The translations under genes were made by a program, and so were the position numbers. Source: Rhodopirellula sp. P2 (GTDB taxonomy: Bacteria; Planctomycetota; Planctomycetia; Pirellulales; Pirellulaceae). Taken from it: DNA of 64,000 bases. This document shows positions 54,863 to 63,787 of this stretch, piece after piece. Every line of letters starts with the position of its first letter. Position 1 is the stretch's first letter. The stretch spans positions 3,949,001-4,013,000 of the forward strand of contig NZ_CP118225.1 in assembly GCF_028768465.1 (NCBI RefSeq), given 5' to 3'. The notes under the pieces were generated by a model. The model ran no database searches, was not told the origin of the DNA, and saw only the letters and a program-made list of their open reading frames with translations.

Positions 54863-55207
54863 GACACATTCCTCTCTGTCCGATTCGTCATCGCCTCGCA
54901 CGAATCGGTACAACCATCCACCCGCGATCGCACCCACGATGGGCGCGGTCAAATACAACCAGAGCAGATTGTAATGGTTGGACATCACAGCGGGACCCAG
55001 GCTACGAGCCGGGTTCCTGTGAGCCCCCGATAAATCTCCGATCGAGTAGATCATCGTCATCACGATCAACCCCCAAACGGTGGCCACCCCCACATGAGTC
55101 AGCAGGCCAGTTTGATTGTCGACCACCATGGCCCCGCACCCAATCAACACCAAGCAGTATGTGCGGATGACTTCGCAGACTGATCGCCGGAGTAAGGAAA
55201 GCTGCAT
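54863..55207 (-). pseudogene. Internally deleted aquaporin (MIP) fragment
   Basis: About 115 residues from the ATG at 55207. It contains MIP helix 1 (YCLVLIGCGAMVV), helix 2 (VATVWGLIVMTMIYSI), then SGAHRNPARSLGPAVMS and the last helix (LYLTAPIVGAIAGGWLYRF). The first NPA motif normally reads SGAHxNPAVT and the second MNPARSLGP; here they merge into one, so the ~110-residue stretch between them is lost. It has no stop of its own and runs in frame into the SGNH gene. A channel is not possible. Confidence 0.75.
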
Positions 55208-55216
55208 CGCGGGCAA

Positions 55217-56200
55217 TCAAGCTCGGGTGGTGGGAAGGGGAATGACGTCTTCGATGTGATGGGCATCGACACGCAGCATTAGCAATCGGTCGACTCCGAG
55301 CGCCACGCCGCTGCATGGTGGCAAGCCCCGACGCATGGCTTGCAGCAACGTTGTTTCGACGGTCAGGGCTTGGCGTCCGTGGGCGACGCGAATTTGGTTG
55401 CTGAGTTCGTAGCGTTTTCGAAGCTCGTCTGCGTCCAGCAGTTCGTCGTAGCCATTGGCCAGCTCAACGCCTCGGTAGAACAGTTCAAAGCGTTCCGCGC
55501 ACTGCGGGTCATCCTGGCAGGGTTTGGCGAGCGCGGCTTGTGTCACAGGGTACCGAGTCAGAATGGTCGGCGTGTCATTGGCGAGTTCGGGTTCGATCCG
55601 TTCGCTCAACAAAACGTCCAGCAAAGCGTCGCGATCCAGCCCAATGGAGCGGGCCAGCGTTGCGTCCATTTGAGCGACTTGGTCCTGCAGATCTCTGACT
55701 GCGATCTCAATCGGATCGAATCCGAGATGTTGTTGAAAAGCCTCGCGGTAGGTGATCGTTCGGTAGGGACGCGTGTTCAGTGTTTCGACCGCCAGGCAAC
55801 CCAGCAGCTCGATCGCCGACGCCGCATCGCCGCCAACTTCGTACCATTCCAACATCGAGAACTCAACGTTGTGCCGTGATCCTGTTTCACCTTTTCGAAA
55901 CACCGGTGTGATGGCGTAGATCGAAGGAGCACCCTCGGCCAGCATTCGTTTCATGGCCGATTCAGGTGACGTTTGCAGGTAAAACGTCGCGGGGGAATCC
56001 GATCCGCCAACCAGTCCGACTTGTGCCCCGTCCACCTCAATCGGATCCAAGAATGCGTCGACCACGCAGTCGCGACTCAAACACGGTGGCTGGACTTCGG
56101 CGAAGCCTCGGGCGTCGAAGAATCGGCGGAGGTCGCGAAGGAGATCGGATCTCTGCTGCAGGCGGTCCGCGAACGTGGGAATCAATGGCGGATCGGGCAT
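55217..56200 (-). CDS. epmA: Elongation factor P lysyltransferase-like (EpmA/GenX)
   Basis: About 327 residues, a class II lysyl-tRNA-synthetase-like catalytic core without the anticodon domain. Motif 2 appears in AITPVFRKGETGSRHNVEFS, motif 3 in CSGVALGVDRLLML, and substrate contact in FYRGVELANGYDEL. In gamma-proteobacteria EpmA attaches beta-lysine to EF-P; EpmB is not nearby, so the partner may be elsewhere or the target different. The ATG at 56200 fits the family. It is adjacent to the aquaporin fragment and divergent from the desaturase. Confidence 0.85.
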   Translation of the reverse strand: MPDPPLIPTFADRLQQRSDLLRDLRRFFDARGFAEVQPPCLSRDCVVDAFLDPIEVDGAQVGLVGGSDSPATFYLQTSPESAMKRMLAEGAPSIYAITPVFRKGETGSRHNVEFSMLEWYEVGGDAASAIELLGCLAVETLNTRPYRTITYREAFQQHLGFDPIEIAVRDLQDQVAQMDATLARSIGLDRDALLDVLLSERIEPELANDTPTILTRYPVTQAALAKPCQDDPQCAERFELFYRGVELANGYDELLDADELRKRYELSNQIRVAHGRQALTVETTLLQAMRRGLPPCSGVALGVDRLLMLRVDAHHIEDVIPLPTTRA

Positions 56201-56476
56201 CGAGGACAGCAGATGAGCAGGTTGGAGAGCGGTGAAAACAGAAAACAGGCTTTCGAGATTGCTCAAAATGAGTGTTCTTGCCCTCTCGATCGAGCTGTTT
56301 TCCTCAGAATACGGGCATCGAAAGAACAATTACATAACCGTTACACGCTTTTACATCAGGGGTGACGTCGAAACGGCTTTGCGTTGCTATTCTTCCGGCG
56401 GAAACGAGACGTTGGTCATTTTTAGGCTGCGTCTCACGACTTATTTAACGCACCACGAGACCAGGATCGTTCTCTG

Positions 56477-57577
56477 ATGTCGACCGTTGTTGAACCAACC
56501 AAGAACCGGGCCCCTGCCAAGAGCAAGGGCAACGCTGAGCAAACCACCTCCCACGCACCCGAATCCACCACGCTGGAATCGCCTGAAACAGGCGGCAAGT
56601 TGCGTTTGGACCAACCTCGAGCCGAAGACGCCGACGGTTTCTCGTCGCTCGTCGCTCAAAAGGCCGCCAAAAAGCGAGATTTGGCGAAGCCGACGAAAGC
56701 CGACCGCGTTCGCGCTTCCAACATCAGTTGGTGGGCTGTCGGTTGGTTGGCCATGGCACATATTGTCTGTTTGGCCGCACCTTTCACTTTCACTTGGACC
56801 GCTTTGATCACCGCCTTGGTGCTTCACTGGGTTGCTGGCAGCCTTGGCATTTGTCTTGGTTACCACCGGTTGCTGACGCATACCGGCATGAAAACCTACA
56901 ACTGGGTGCGTTACCTTTTCGCTGGGATCGGTTGTTTTGCAGGCGAAGGCTCGCCTTTGGATTGGGTTGCCGATCACCGCAAACACCACGCTCACAGTGA
57001 CCTCGAAGGCGACCCACACTCGCCTCGCGATGGTGGCATCTGGAGTCACATTTTCTGGCTCGCATTCCACACCCACAACGGTGACCGTGACGCTTACCTG
57101 ACTCGTTGGGTGCCGGATTTGTACAAAGACCCAGCCATGCGGGCGTTTGACCTGTTGTTCTTGCCCATCCACATTGTCGCTTCGTTTGCCCTGCTCGGTA
57201 TCGGCTACGCGTTCGGTGGCTGGGATCTCGGGATCTCGATGTTGGTCTGGGGTATGTTTGTCCGCTTGGTCGCTGTGTTGCACGCGACTTGGATGGTCAA
57301 CAGTGCTTCCCACATCTGGGGCTACAAGAACTACGAAACCACTGACGACAGCCGCAACAACTGGTTGGTCGCGATCGTGGCTTACGGCGAAGGCTGGCAC
57401 AACAACCACCACGCTTACCCACGGATGGCCAAGCACGGTCACAAGTGGTGGGAATTCGACATCACTTGGCAAGCCATCAAACTGCTTCGCGCGGTGGGCT
57501 TGGTCTGGGATGTGGTCGATTATCGCACCGTTGCTGAAAAGAAAGCTCGCGACGCGAAGAAGGCTGCCGCAGCCTAA
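56477..57577 (+). CDS. Fatty acid desaturase (acyl-CoA delta-9 type)
   Basis: A 366-residue membrane di-iron desaturase. The three histidine boxes are visible: YHRLLTH near 130, HRKHHAHSD near 170 and WHNNHHAYP near 310. Four or so membrane helices surround them, after a ~75-residue hydrophilic N-terminus. It introduces a double bond into acyl chains for membrane fluidity. The ATG at 56477 is preceded by a ~275-base divergent region with epmA. A terminator follows at 57638-57667. Family as in Ole1/DesC enzymes; the exact position of desaturation is unproven. Confidence 0.92.
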   Translation: MSTVVEPTKNRAPAKSKGNAEQTTSHAPESTTLESPETGGKLRLDQPRAEDADGFSSLVAQKAAKKRDLAKPTKADRVRASNISWWAVGWLAMAHIVCLAAPFTFTWTALITALVLHWVAGSLGICLGYHRLLTHTGMKTYNWVRYLFAGIGCFAGEGSPLDWVADHRKHHAHSDLEGDPHSPRDGGIWSHIFWLAFHTHNGDRDAYLTRWVPDLYKDPAMRAFDLLFLPIHIVASFALLGIGYAFGGWDLGISMLVWGMFVRLVAVLHATWMVNSASHIWGYKNYETTDDSRNNWLVAIVAYGEGWHNNHHAYPRMAKHGHKWWEFDITWQAIKLLRAVGLVWDVVDYRTVAEKKARDAKKAAAA

Positions 57578-57637
57578 CGCTCCTGCGTCCTCAGAGCCTC
57601 GGTCTGGTCTATTCGGGGCTTGATACAAAACGACAAG

Positions 57638-57667
57638 CAGCCGGTCTCTCGCGAGGCCGGCTGTTTT
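57638..57667 (+). terminator. Terminator after the desaturase
   Basis: CAGCCGGTCTC and GAGGCCGGCTG pair around TCGC with one G-U pair, followed by TTTT. It ends 90 bases beyond the stop codon. Confidence 0.85.
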
Positions 57668-58025
57668 CATGCGCGGACGATGCCTTTGCCACAGAAAAAC
57701 GGAAAGCCCGGAGCGGATCCCAATGTCGGGGCGGGCGACGTGGCACCCCGTCAACGGATTGGAGGCAGGTAGCACGCCAGTTTGTTGGTGGGGCCACCGC
57801 GCCCTGATCAGTCTTGGTGTTGGCTTGGATGTTTCGTCATCCATGGCCGAAAAAGCGAGCTGACCAAGGGGGCACGAGTCCCGTTCTGACCGCCCGCGAC
57901 AGGACACAGCGTCTCGGAAGACGACCTAGCTGACGAAGCCTGATCCGAGGAGCCAAACCCAGGTTGTGAAATCGCCCAGACCCTCGTATCGTCCGGCAGT
58001 TTCTTTCCTTGGGGCTTCGGAGACC
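57668..58025. other. Gap before the AAE transporter
   Basis: About 360 bases with no recognised gene, RNA or repeat. It must hold the promoter of the transporter gene. Confidence 0.5.
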
Positions 58026-59627
58026 ATGAACCCGATTCTCGTTCTCCTTTGTGTGATTGCGTTGGGCCTGCTGATTGGCCGAGTGTCGTTTCGCGGCATT
58101 TCGCTGGGCACGTCTGCGATTTTGTTTGTTGCGTTGCTCGCCGGGCATTTTGGCTGGAGCATTCCAACCGGCTTCGGCACCTTGGGATTGGCCCTCTTTG
58201 TGTATTGCGTCGGCATTTCCGCGGGACCGACCTTTTTTCGAGGGCTCGCGTCTCATGGCCGAGCCATGGCGATCACCGGATCCGTGATTGTGCTGACCGG
58301 AGTCGCAGTGACTTGGGTCTGCGCACGGTTGTTGGACCTCCCGGCGGAGCTGGCTGGCGGTTTGATGGCTGGTGCAATGACCAGCACCCCTGCCCTGGGT
58401 GCGATCACTCAATCATCCGAAGATCCGGCAGCTGTCGCGGTCGGTTTTGGTGTGGCGTATCCCATTGGCATCATCGCTGTGGTTCTGTTTGTGCAGATCG
58501 CGATCAAACTGTTCGCCAAGACAAATGACGAGGAAAACAGTTCCAATTCGGATTCTTCGGAACCTTCCACTGCTGAAATCGCTGAGTCGAGCAGCATTGG
58601 GCGACGTGTGGTGCGAATCGCGAATCCAGTGGTGGCGGGGAAACGTCCCAGCGATATCGCCGCGTTTGCGGATTCACCTTGCCAGATGTCGCGTGTTCAA
58701 CGTGAAGGCCGATGGCGTCCCACGCCTCCCAATTACAAATTTGAAATTGGCGATGAAGTCATGTTGGTTGGCGGTTCGTTGGAGATCCGTCGGGTGTCGG
58801 AAACATTGGGTGAGCTGCAAGACACGGCGGATCCCGTGGTTGATGCGGATCGCGAACGCCGATATGTCGTTGTCACCTCACCGGAGATTTATGGTCGCAC
58901 GCTGAAAGAGTTGCGTCTGCGATCGAAGTACGGCGTGACCATCGTTCGTGTCCAACGTCACGACGTTGAATTCGTTCCATCGTCACGAACTCGAATTGAG
59001 TTTGGGGATGGGTTGGTCGCCGTGGGAGAACCGGATGCACTGGCGAAAATCGCGACCGCTGTTGGGCATCGACCTCGAACGGTGAACGAAACCGATCTCT
59101 TGTCTTTGGTCGCCGGCATTGTGCTCGGGATTTTTGTCGGCAACTTGTCACTGCGAATCGGCGAGTTCTCGATGTCGTTGGGAATCGCTGGCGGTCCCTT
59201 GATGGTGGGACTGATTCTAGGACACTTCCGGCGACTCGGGCCCATTCGCGGTTCGTACCCTCCCGCCGCAATGTTGTTGATGACCGAAGGTGGTTTGGCG
59301 TTGTTCCTCGCGGATGCGGGATTGAACGCGGGAGCCAACGTGGTCGAAGTGCTGATGGAACGCGGCGTTTTGCTGTGTGTGGCTGCAGCGGCCATCGCCA
59401 TCATCCCATTGCTGGTGGGCTTTGCCGGGTCCCGGTATTTTGGCGGGCGAACGCTTTGGCAATCGCTTGGTGCGACTTGTGGAGGCATGACATCCACGCC
59501 GGGATTGGCCGTGCTGACTGGGGCGACGGATTCCAGTCAACCGGCAACCAGCTACGTTGCGGCGTACCCCGTGGCCTTGGTTTTGATCACGGTCGCGGCA
59601 CCTTGGTTGGTCGATCTGATCGGCTGA
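58026..59627 (+). CDS. AAE-family transporter (YidE/YbjL-like)
   Basis: About 533 residues. Two hydrophobic halves with around 10-11 helices flank two soluble RCK_C/TrkA_C-like domains (about 180-345). The conserved pore-lining repeats are GAMTSTPALGAITQSS and GGMTSTPGLAVLTGAT (G-G/A-M-T-S-T-P). These identify the aspartate:alanine exchanger (AAE) family, which includes AspT and succinate exporters. The ATG at 58026 is chosen; the frame is open to 57966. Substrate undefined. Confidence 0.88.
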   Translation: MNPILVLLCVIALGLLIGRVSFRGISLGTSAILFVALLAGHFGWSIPTGFGTLGLALFVYCVGISAGPTFFRGLASHGRAMAITGSVIVLTGVAVTWVCARLLDLPAELAGGLMAGAMTSTPALGAITQSSEDPAAVAVGFGVAYPIGIIAVVLFVQIAIKLFAKTNDEENSSNSDSSEPSTAEIAESSSIGRRVVRIANPVVAGKRPSDIAAFADSPCQMSRVQREGRWRPTPPNYKFEIGDEVMLVGGSLEIRRVSETLGELQDTADPVVDADRERRYVVVTSPEIYGRTLKELRLRSKYGVTIVRVQRHDVEFVPSSRTRIEFGDGLVAVGEPDALAKIATAVGHRPRTVNETDLLSLVAGIVLGIFVGNLSLRIGEFSMSLGIAGGPLMVGLILGHFRRLGPIRGSYPPAAMLLMTEGGLALFLADAGLNAGANVVEVLMERGVLLCVAAAAIAIIPLLVGFAGSRYFGGRTLWQSLGATCGGMTSTPGLAVLTGATDSSQPATSYVAAYPVALVLITVAAPWLVDLIG

Positions 59628-59797
59628 TGAGGCGATCGTCCAATCAGCCTGGCTGTTTTGGGAGTGCGTTGTCTGGCCTCGTCTGAGCGAGTGCCCCATC
59701 AGGCGAGCAGGCACTCGCGAGCTGATCTGCCACTGTCGTGCCCACTAGGAACACGAGGAAAAGTGATGCGAAAGAACGCGTCAGGCCGTCTGACGGA

Positions 59798-60715
59798 TCA
59801 CTCCGTCTCAGCCATGTCACGTGCGTGGTAGCTGCTACGCACGAAGGGGCCGCTGGCGACCTTCTTGAATCCCATCGACTTCGCAATGTCGGCCAGTTCA
59901 TCGAATTCTTCGGGCGGCACGTAGCGAACCACGGGCAGGTACTTGTCGCCCGGTTGCAGATACTGCCCCAGGGTCAAGAAGTCGACGTCGTGTTCGCGAA
60001 GATCGGACAGTGCGTCCAACAATTCGCCTCGTTCTTCGCCCAATCCCAACATCAAGCCACTTTTGGTTTTGACTTCGGCGTCGTAGCGTTTGACTTCCCG
60101 CATCATTTGCAGCGTCCACGCGTAGTCGCTCTTGGGTCCGCGAACACGACGATACAGGCGTGGCACGGTTTCCATGTTGTGATTGAACACGGTGGGCTTG
60201 GCTTCGATCACGCGAGCCAAGGCTTCTTTGCAATGCACAAAGTCAGGCGTCAAGACTTCCGTGGTCGCTCCGGTGCGTTCGCGAACAGCGATGACGCAGT
60301 TGTGGAAGTGGTCGGCACCGCCGTCGGGCAGGTCATCTCGGGTGACGCTGGTGATGACGACGTGTTTCAGTCCCAAACGCTCCGCTGCTTTCGCGATTCG
60401 TTCCGGTTCATCGACGGCGGGGGCCGCCGGTGGACGCCCTCGGCTGACGGCACAGAATCCACAGGGCCGTGTGCAGACATTGCCCAGCACCATGAATGTC
60501 GCCGTCTGCTGGCTGTAACATTCCATCCGGTTGGGGCACTTGGCGTTGTCGCAAACGGTTTCCAACCCGTACTCCTCCATCAGCGAATCGGTCAGGTGAT
60601 TCGAGTTGGATTTTGGGATGGGACGTTTGAGCCAGCGAGGCAACCGTCCCGTCGAGCTGACGTCGGTGCCCGCAGGCATTTCTGGTTCGGCGACAACTGG
60701 CAATCGAAAAGCCAT
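59798..60715 (-). CDS. lipA: Lipoyl synthase
   Basis: A 305-residue radical SAM enzyme inserting two sulfurs into protein-bound octanoate. Both iron-sulfur cluster motifs are complete: CDNAKCPNRMEC (auxiliary) and CTRPCGFC (radical SAM). Others are ITSVTRDDLPDGGADHF, VFNHNMETVPRLY, KSGLMLGLGE and TLGQYLQPGDKYLPV. The ATG at 60715 fits the family; it is divergent from smpB. Confidence 0.96.
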   Translation of the reverse strand: MAFRLPVVAEPEMPAGTDVSSTGRLPRWLKRPIPKSNSNHLTDSLMEEYGLETVCDNAKCPNRMECYSQQTATFMVLGNVCTRPCGFCAVSRGRPPAAPAVDEPERIAKAAERLGLKHVVITSVTRDDLPDGGADHFHNCVIAVRERTGATTEVLTPDFVHCKEALARVIEAKPTVFNHNMETVPRLYRRVRGPKSDYAWTLQMMREVKRYDAEVKTKSGLMLGLGEERGELLDALSDLREHDVDFLTLGQYLQPGDKYLPVVRYVPPEEFDELADIAKSMGFKKVASGPFVRSSYHARDMAETE

Positions 60716-60907
60716 CGGCGTCTGTCCGGATGAAAGGCAAAAAATCAAAAATCAATGGTCGACGGGGGACCGAACCGTTCCGCGGAAGCGTCCGTAACCC
60801 AAGCCGACCCTGAATCAGTGTAGAGGCCTGTCATTGTAGTGGGCCGGGTGGAAATCGAAAATGGTCGCCCCATGCTGCTTTTGTGCGATCCCGATACAAT
60901 CACGGCC

Positions 60908-61471
60908 ATGTCAAAGAACAAAAGTAAAAAGCAGCCCACCTTGACCGAGGCTGGCGCAAAAAAAGCGGCCGGTAAGAAGTCAGGGAAGGGAAAAAGCAAA
61001 AACGCGAAAAAGAATCAACCGAACATCACACCGGTCGCTGAAAACCGCAAAGCGAAGTTCCGCTACGAGATTCTCGACAGCGTCGAGTGCGGCATGATGC
61101 TGATGGGCAGCGAAGTCAAATCCATGCGAGAAGGCAAACTTTCCCTCGATGAAGCGCACATTCGCGCCACCAACGGGGAACTCTGGTTGGTCGGTTCGGA
61201 CATCGCTCATTACAACAACGCGGGAATGTGGAACCATGATCCCCGCCGTCCTCGCAAGTTGCTGGTGCACGCCAAAGAATTCGAGAAATTCGCGGGACGC
61301 GCGTTTGAACGAGGACTGACCCTGATCCCGCTGCGGGTGTATTTCAGCGAACGAGGCTTGGCCAAGTGTGTGATGGGATTGGTCAAAGGGAAGAAAATTC
61401 ACGACAAACGCGAAACGATCAAGAAACGTGAGACCGACCGTGGGCTGCAAAGAGCCATGCGGCGTAAATAG
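60908..61471 (+). CDS. smpB: SsrA-binding protein SmpB
   Basis: A 187-residue SmpB, partner of tmRNA in ribosome rescue. The core beta-barrel is ENRKAKFRYEILDSVECGMM, GSEVKSMREGKLSLDEAH and YFSERGLAKCVMGLVKGKK, with the basic C-terminal tail HDKRETIKKRETDRGLQR. A lysine-rich N-terminal extension of ~45 residues is unusual. Its tmRNA partner ssrA is at 30870-31260. The last codons and stop are included in a tandem repeat (61452-61520). Confidence 0.95.
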   Translation: MSKNKSKKQPTLTEAGAKKAAGKKSGKGKSKNAKKNQPNITPVAENRKAKFRYEILDSVECGMMLMGSEVKSMREGKLSLDEAHIRATNGELWLVGSDIAHYNNAGMWNHDPRRPRKLLVHAKEFEKFAGRAFERGLTLIPLRVYFSERGLAKCVMGLVKGKKIHDKRETIKKRETDRGLQRAMRRK

Positions 61472-61520
61472 TTTGAGCCATGCGGCGTAAATAGTCTGAG
61501 CCATGCGGCGTAAATAATCC
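61452..61520 (+). repeat. Three tandem 23-bp units at the smpB 3' end
   Basis: Three copies of a 23-base unit beginning GAGCCATGCGGCGTAAATA at 61452, 61475 and 61498. The first contains the final smpB codons and the TAA stop, so the 3' end of the gene has been copied twice in tandem. Confidence 0.92.
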
Positions 61521-61622
61521 GAGCCAAGTTGAATGAGCCGAACGGCGTTCACCGCGGCTCTTTTCAGAATCGTGCGCGGCTTGTGGCTCACGAAGCACCT
61601 ATCCCCCAATCATTCCAGCGAC

Positions 61623-62306
61623 ATGCTAGCGATTGAAAATCTGATCAAACGATTCGATCAACCTGGTGGAGGCGAACTGACGGTGCTGGATGTGCCCCAG
61701 TTCAACATCGCGGTCGGCGAACAAGTCGCCTTGATCGGTCAAAGCGGTGGCGGCAAAACCACGTTGTTGCACCTCATTGCAGGGATGTTGTCAGCGACCT
61801 CCGGTTCCATCCGCATCAACAACTTGGAACTCACCCGACTGAGTGAGCAGGGCCGCGATCGGTTTCGAGCGGGAACGATTGGCTACGTCTTCCAAACGTT
61901 CAACCTGTTGCCTGCCTTCTCGGCACTGGAGAACGTCAAGTTGGGAATGTCGTTCGGAAGCGGAAGCGTTGATGCCGCCCGAGCGTCGGACTTGCTCGAT
62001 CGAGTCGGCCTTTCTGATCGAGCGAACTATCGTCCGAATCAATTGTCGGTGGGGCAACAGCAGCGAGTCGCGATCGCTCGGGCTCTCGCTGGTCGTCCCA
62101 AACTGTTGTTGGCCGATGAGCCCACCGCGAATGTGGACCCGGCCAGTGCCGACACGGTGTTGAACTTGATCATCGATTCGTGTCGTGACGAGGAGATCTC
62201 ATTGTTGATGGTCACGCACAGCATGGATGTGGCCCAGCGTTTTCAGCGCGTTGACAAACTGGAAGACATCAACCGAGCCTTTTCACCCTTGGGGGCCGGA
62301 TCATGA
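61623..62306 (+). CDS. ABC transporter ATP-binding protein (LolD/MacB type)
   Basis: About 227 residues. Walker A GQSGGGKTTLLH, Q-loop FQTFNLLPAFSALENV, signature LSVGQQQRVAIARAL and Walker B LLLADEPTANVD are all intact. It belongs to the MacB/LolD group that powers lipoprotein release or export. The ATG at 61623 gives the usual start. The stop overlaps the start of the permease by 4 bases (ATGA), so the two form one transporter. Confidence 0.9.
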   Translation: MLAIENLIKRFDQPGGGELTVLDVPQFNIAVGEQVALIGQSGGGKTTLLHLIAGMLSATSGSIRINNLELTRLSEQGRDRFRAGTIGYVFQTFNLLPAFSALENVKLGMSFGSGSVDAARASDLLDRVGLSDRANYRPNQLSVGQQQRVAIARALAGRPKLLLADEPTANVDPASADTVLNLIIDSCRDEEISLLMVTHSMDVAQRFQRVDKLEDINRAFSPLGAGS

Positions 62307-63670
62307 GCCTGTTGTTCATCGCTTGGCGAAACTTTCGCTACCGTGCTTTGTCGAGTTTCTTGACCACCTTGTCGCTGACGTTGGGCGTCGGTTTGGTGGT
62401 TCTGGTGATGTCGGTTTACGGCATCATCAGTGAAGCGTTCGTACGCAACGCGTCAGTGGGATACAACCTGGTCGTTGGTCCCAAAGGCAGCACGCTGCAA
62501 CTGACGCTCAATGCGGTCTACTACCTCAGTCAACCGATTGAGAACCTTCCCTACACCGAGTACATGGAGTTTTATCCGAAGGAGAAGCGAGCTGAGATGG
62601 TTCGCACTTTCGGGGGAGATCCGGCTCTGGGGGAACGTGACGGGGTGTACTCTGGGTTCATGACCGATGGCTATGCGATCCCGCTCGCGCTGGGAGATTA
62701 CTTCGGTGAATTTCGAGTTGTTGGTACCACACCCGACTTCTTTGAGTTGTTGAAACACGGCCCTGATGCCGATCAGCCGTTCACCTTCGAAGAGGGACGC
62801 AACTTTGAATTTCGCAACGAAGAGAACAGCTACTTCGAATGCGTGTTGGGTTCCCGCGTTGCAGCACAAATGGGAATGCGTGTCGGCGATGTGATGAACC
62901 CTACGCACGGCGATCCGGAAGGCAAAGGCCATGGGCAAGGGTTCCTGATTGTCGGGGTGTTGGATCCCACTGGAACGCCGAATGACCGCGCCGCGTTTGT
63001 CAACTTGGAAGGCTTTTACTTGCTCGAAGGGCACGCGAAACCGATTCCGGATGATGCCGTGATCGTGCTTCCTGAATCAGCCGAGACGGCTGGGCCGGAC
63101 GAACCGTTGTTGCTGACGATTCCTGAACGGGAGGTCACGTCGATCCTGGTTCGCAATGGCAACCTGATGATGGCTCCCATGCTTCAAAACCGAATCAAGG
63201 AAAGCGTGCGAGCGGAAGCTGCGACGCCAATCGGCGAAATCAACAAACTGATGACGATGATTGTTGGTCCGCTGATGCAAGCCTTGCTGGCCATCACGTT
63301 GATCACTTGCGTGGTCGCTGCCGTGGGAGTTTTGGTGGCGATTTACAATTCGATGAACGACCGCAAACGAGACATCGCGGTGATGCGTGCCCTGGGGGCT
63401 CGCCGCGGCAATGTGACGTGGATCATTTTGTTTGAGAGTTTGATCATTGCCCTCGTCGGTGGCATCGCCGGCTGGGTGCTGGCTCACCTGGGAATTCTCG
63501 CGGCCAGTCCGTTGATCGAGGCCCGCACCGGTGTCCAGGTTGGCTTTTTCTCGATGAGCACGTATGAGCTTTATCTGTTGCCGTTGGTGATTGGATTGAG
63601 TTTGTTGGCTGGCATTGTCCCGGCCGCGTCCGCCTACCGCACGGACGTGGGCACGAACCTGTCGGCCTAG
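62303..63670 (+). CDS. ABC transporter permease (FtsX/MacB-like)
   Basis: A 455-residue membrane protein with one N-terminal helix (LSSFLTTLSLTLGVGLVVLV), a ~250-residue periplasmic MacB-like domain, and three C-terminal helices in the FtsX domain (MQALLAITLITCVVAAVGVL, RDIAVMRALGARRGNVTW, LLPLVIGLSLLAGIVP). It is coupled to the ATPase by a 4-base overlap. It probably drives lipoprotein or peptide export by mechanotransmission; the cargo is unknown. Confidence 0.88.
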   Translation: MSLLFIAWRNFRYRALSSFLTTLSLTLGVGLVVLVMSVYGIISEAFVRNASVGYNLVVGPKGSTLQLTLNAVYYLSQPIENLPYTEYMEFYPKEKRAEMVRTFGGDPALGERDGVYSGFMTDGYAIPLALGDYFGEFRVVGTTPDFFELLKHGPDADQPFTFEEGRNFEFRNEENSYFECVLGSRVAAQMGMRVGDVMNPTHGDPEGKGHGQGFLIVGVLDPTGTPNDRAAFVNLEGFYLLEGHAKPIPDDAVIVLPESAETAGPDEPLLLTIPEREVTSILVRNGNLMMAPMLQNRIKESVRAEAATPIGEINKLMTMIVGPLMQALLAITLITCVVAAVGVLVAIYNSMNDRKRDIAVMRALGARRGNVTWIILFESLIIALVGGIAGWVLAHLGILAASPLIEARTGVQVGFFSMSTYELYLLPLVIGLSLLAGIVPAASAYRTDVGTNLSA

Positions 63671-63787
63671 CCCATTTGTTCGACGATCCTGAGCCTGTCT
63701 CCTACGCCGGAGTCGATGGGCGACAATCGGCTTGTTGGAGAATGCTAAACTGGCCGGTCCTACCTCCCACCTTGAGAATGGACCACC

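Noticed and set aside
56441-57907. 488-codon minus-strand frame
   Set aside because: Lies antisense to the desaturase, whose histidine boxes are intact; its translation has no domain.
57668-58025. Structured RNA such as RNase P RNA
   Set aside because: I compared both strands with the conserved RNase P elements and found no match.
61452-61520. 23-bp tandem units as a CRISPR
   Set aside because: The units are directly adjacent with no spacers, and begin within smpB.
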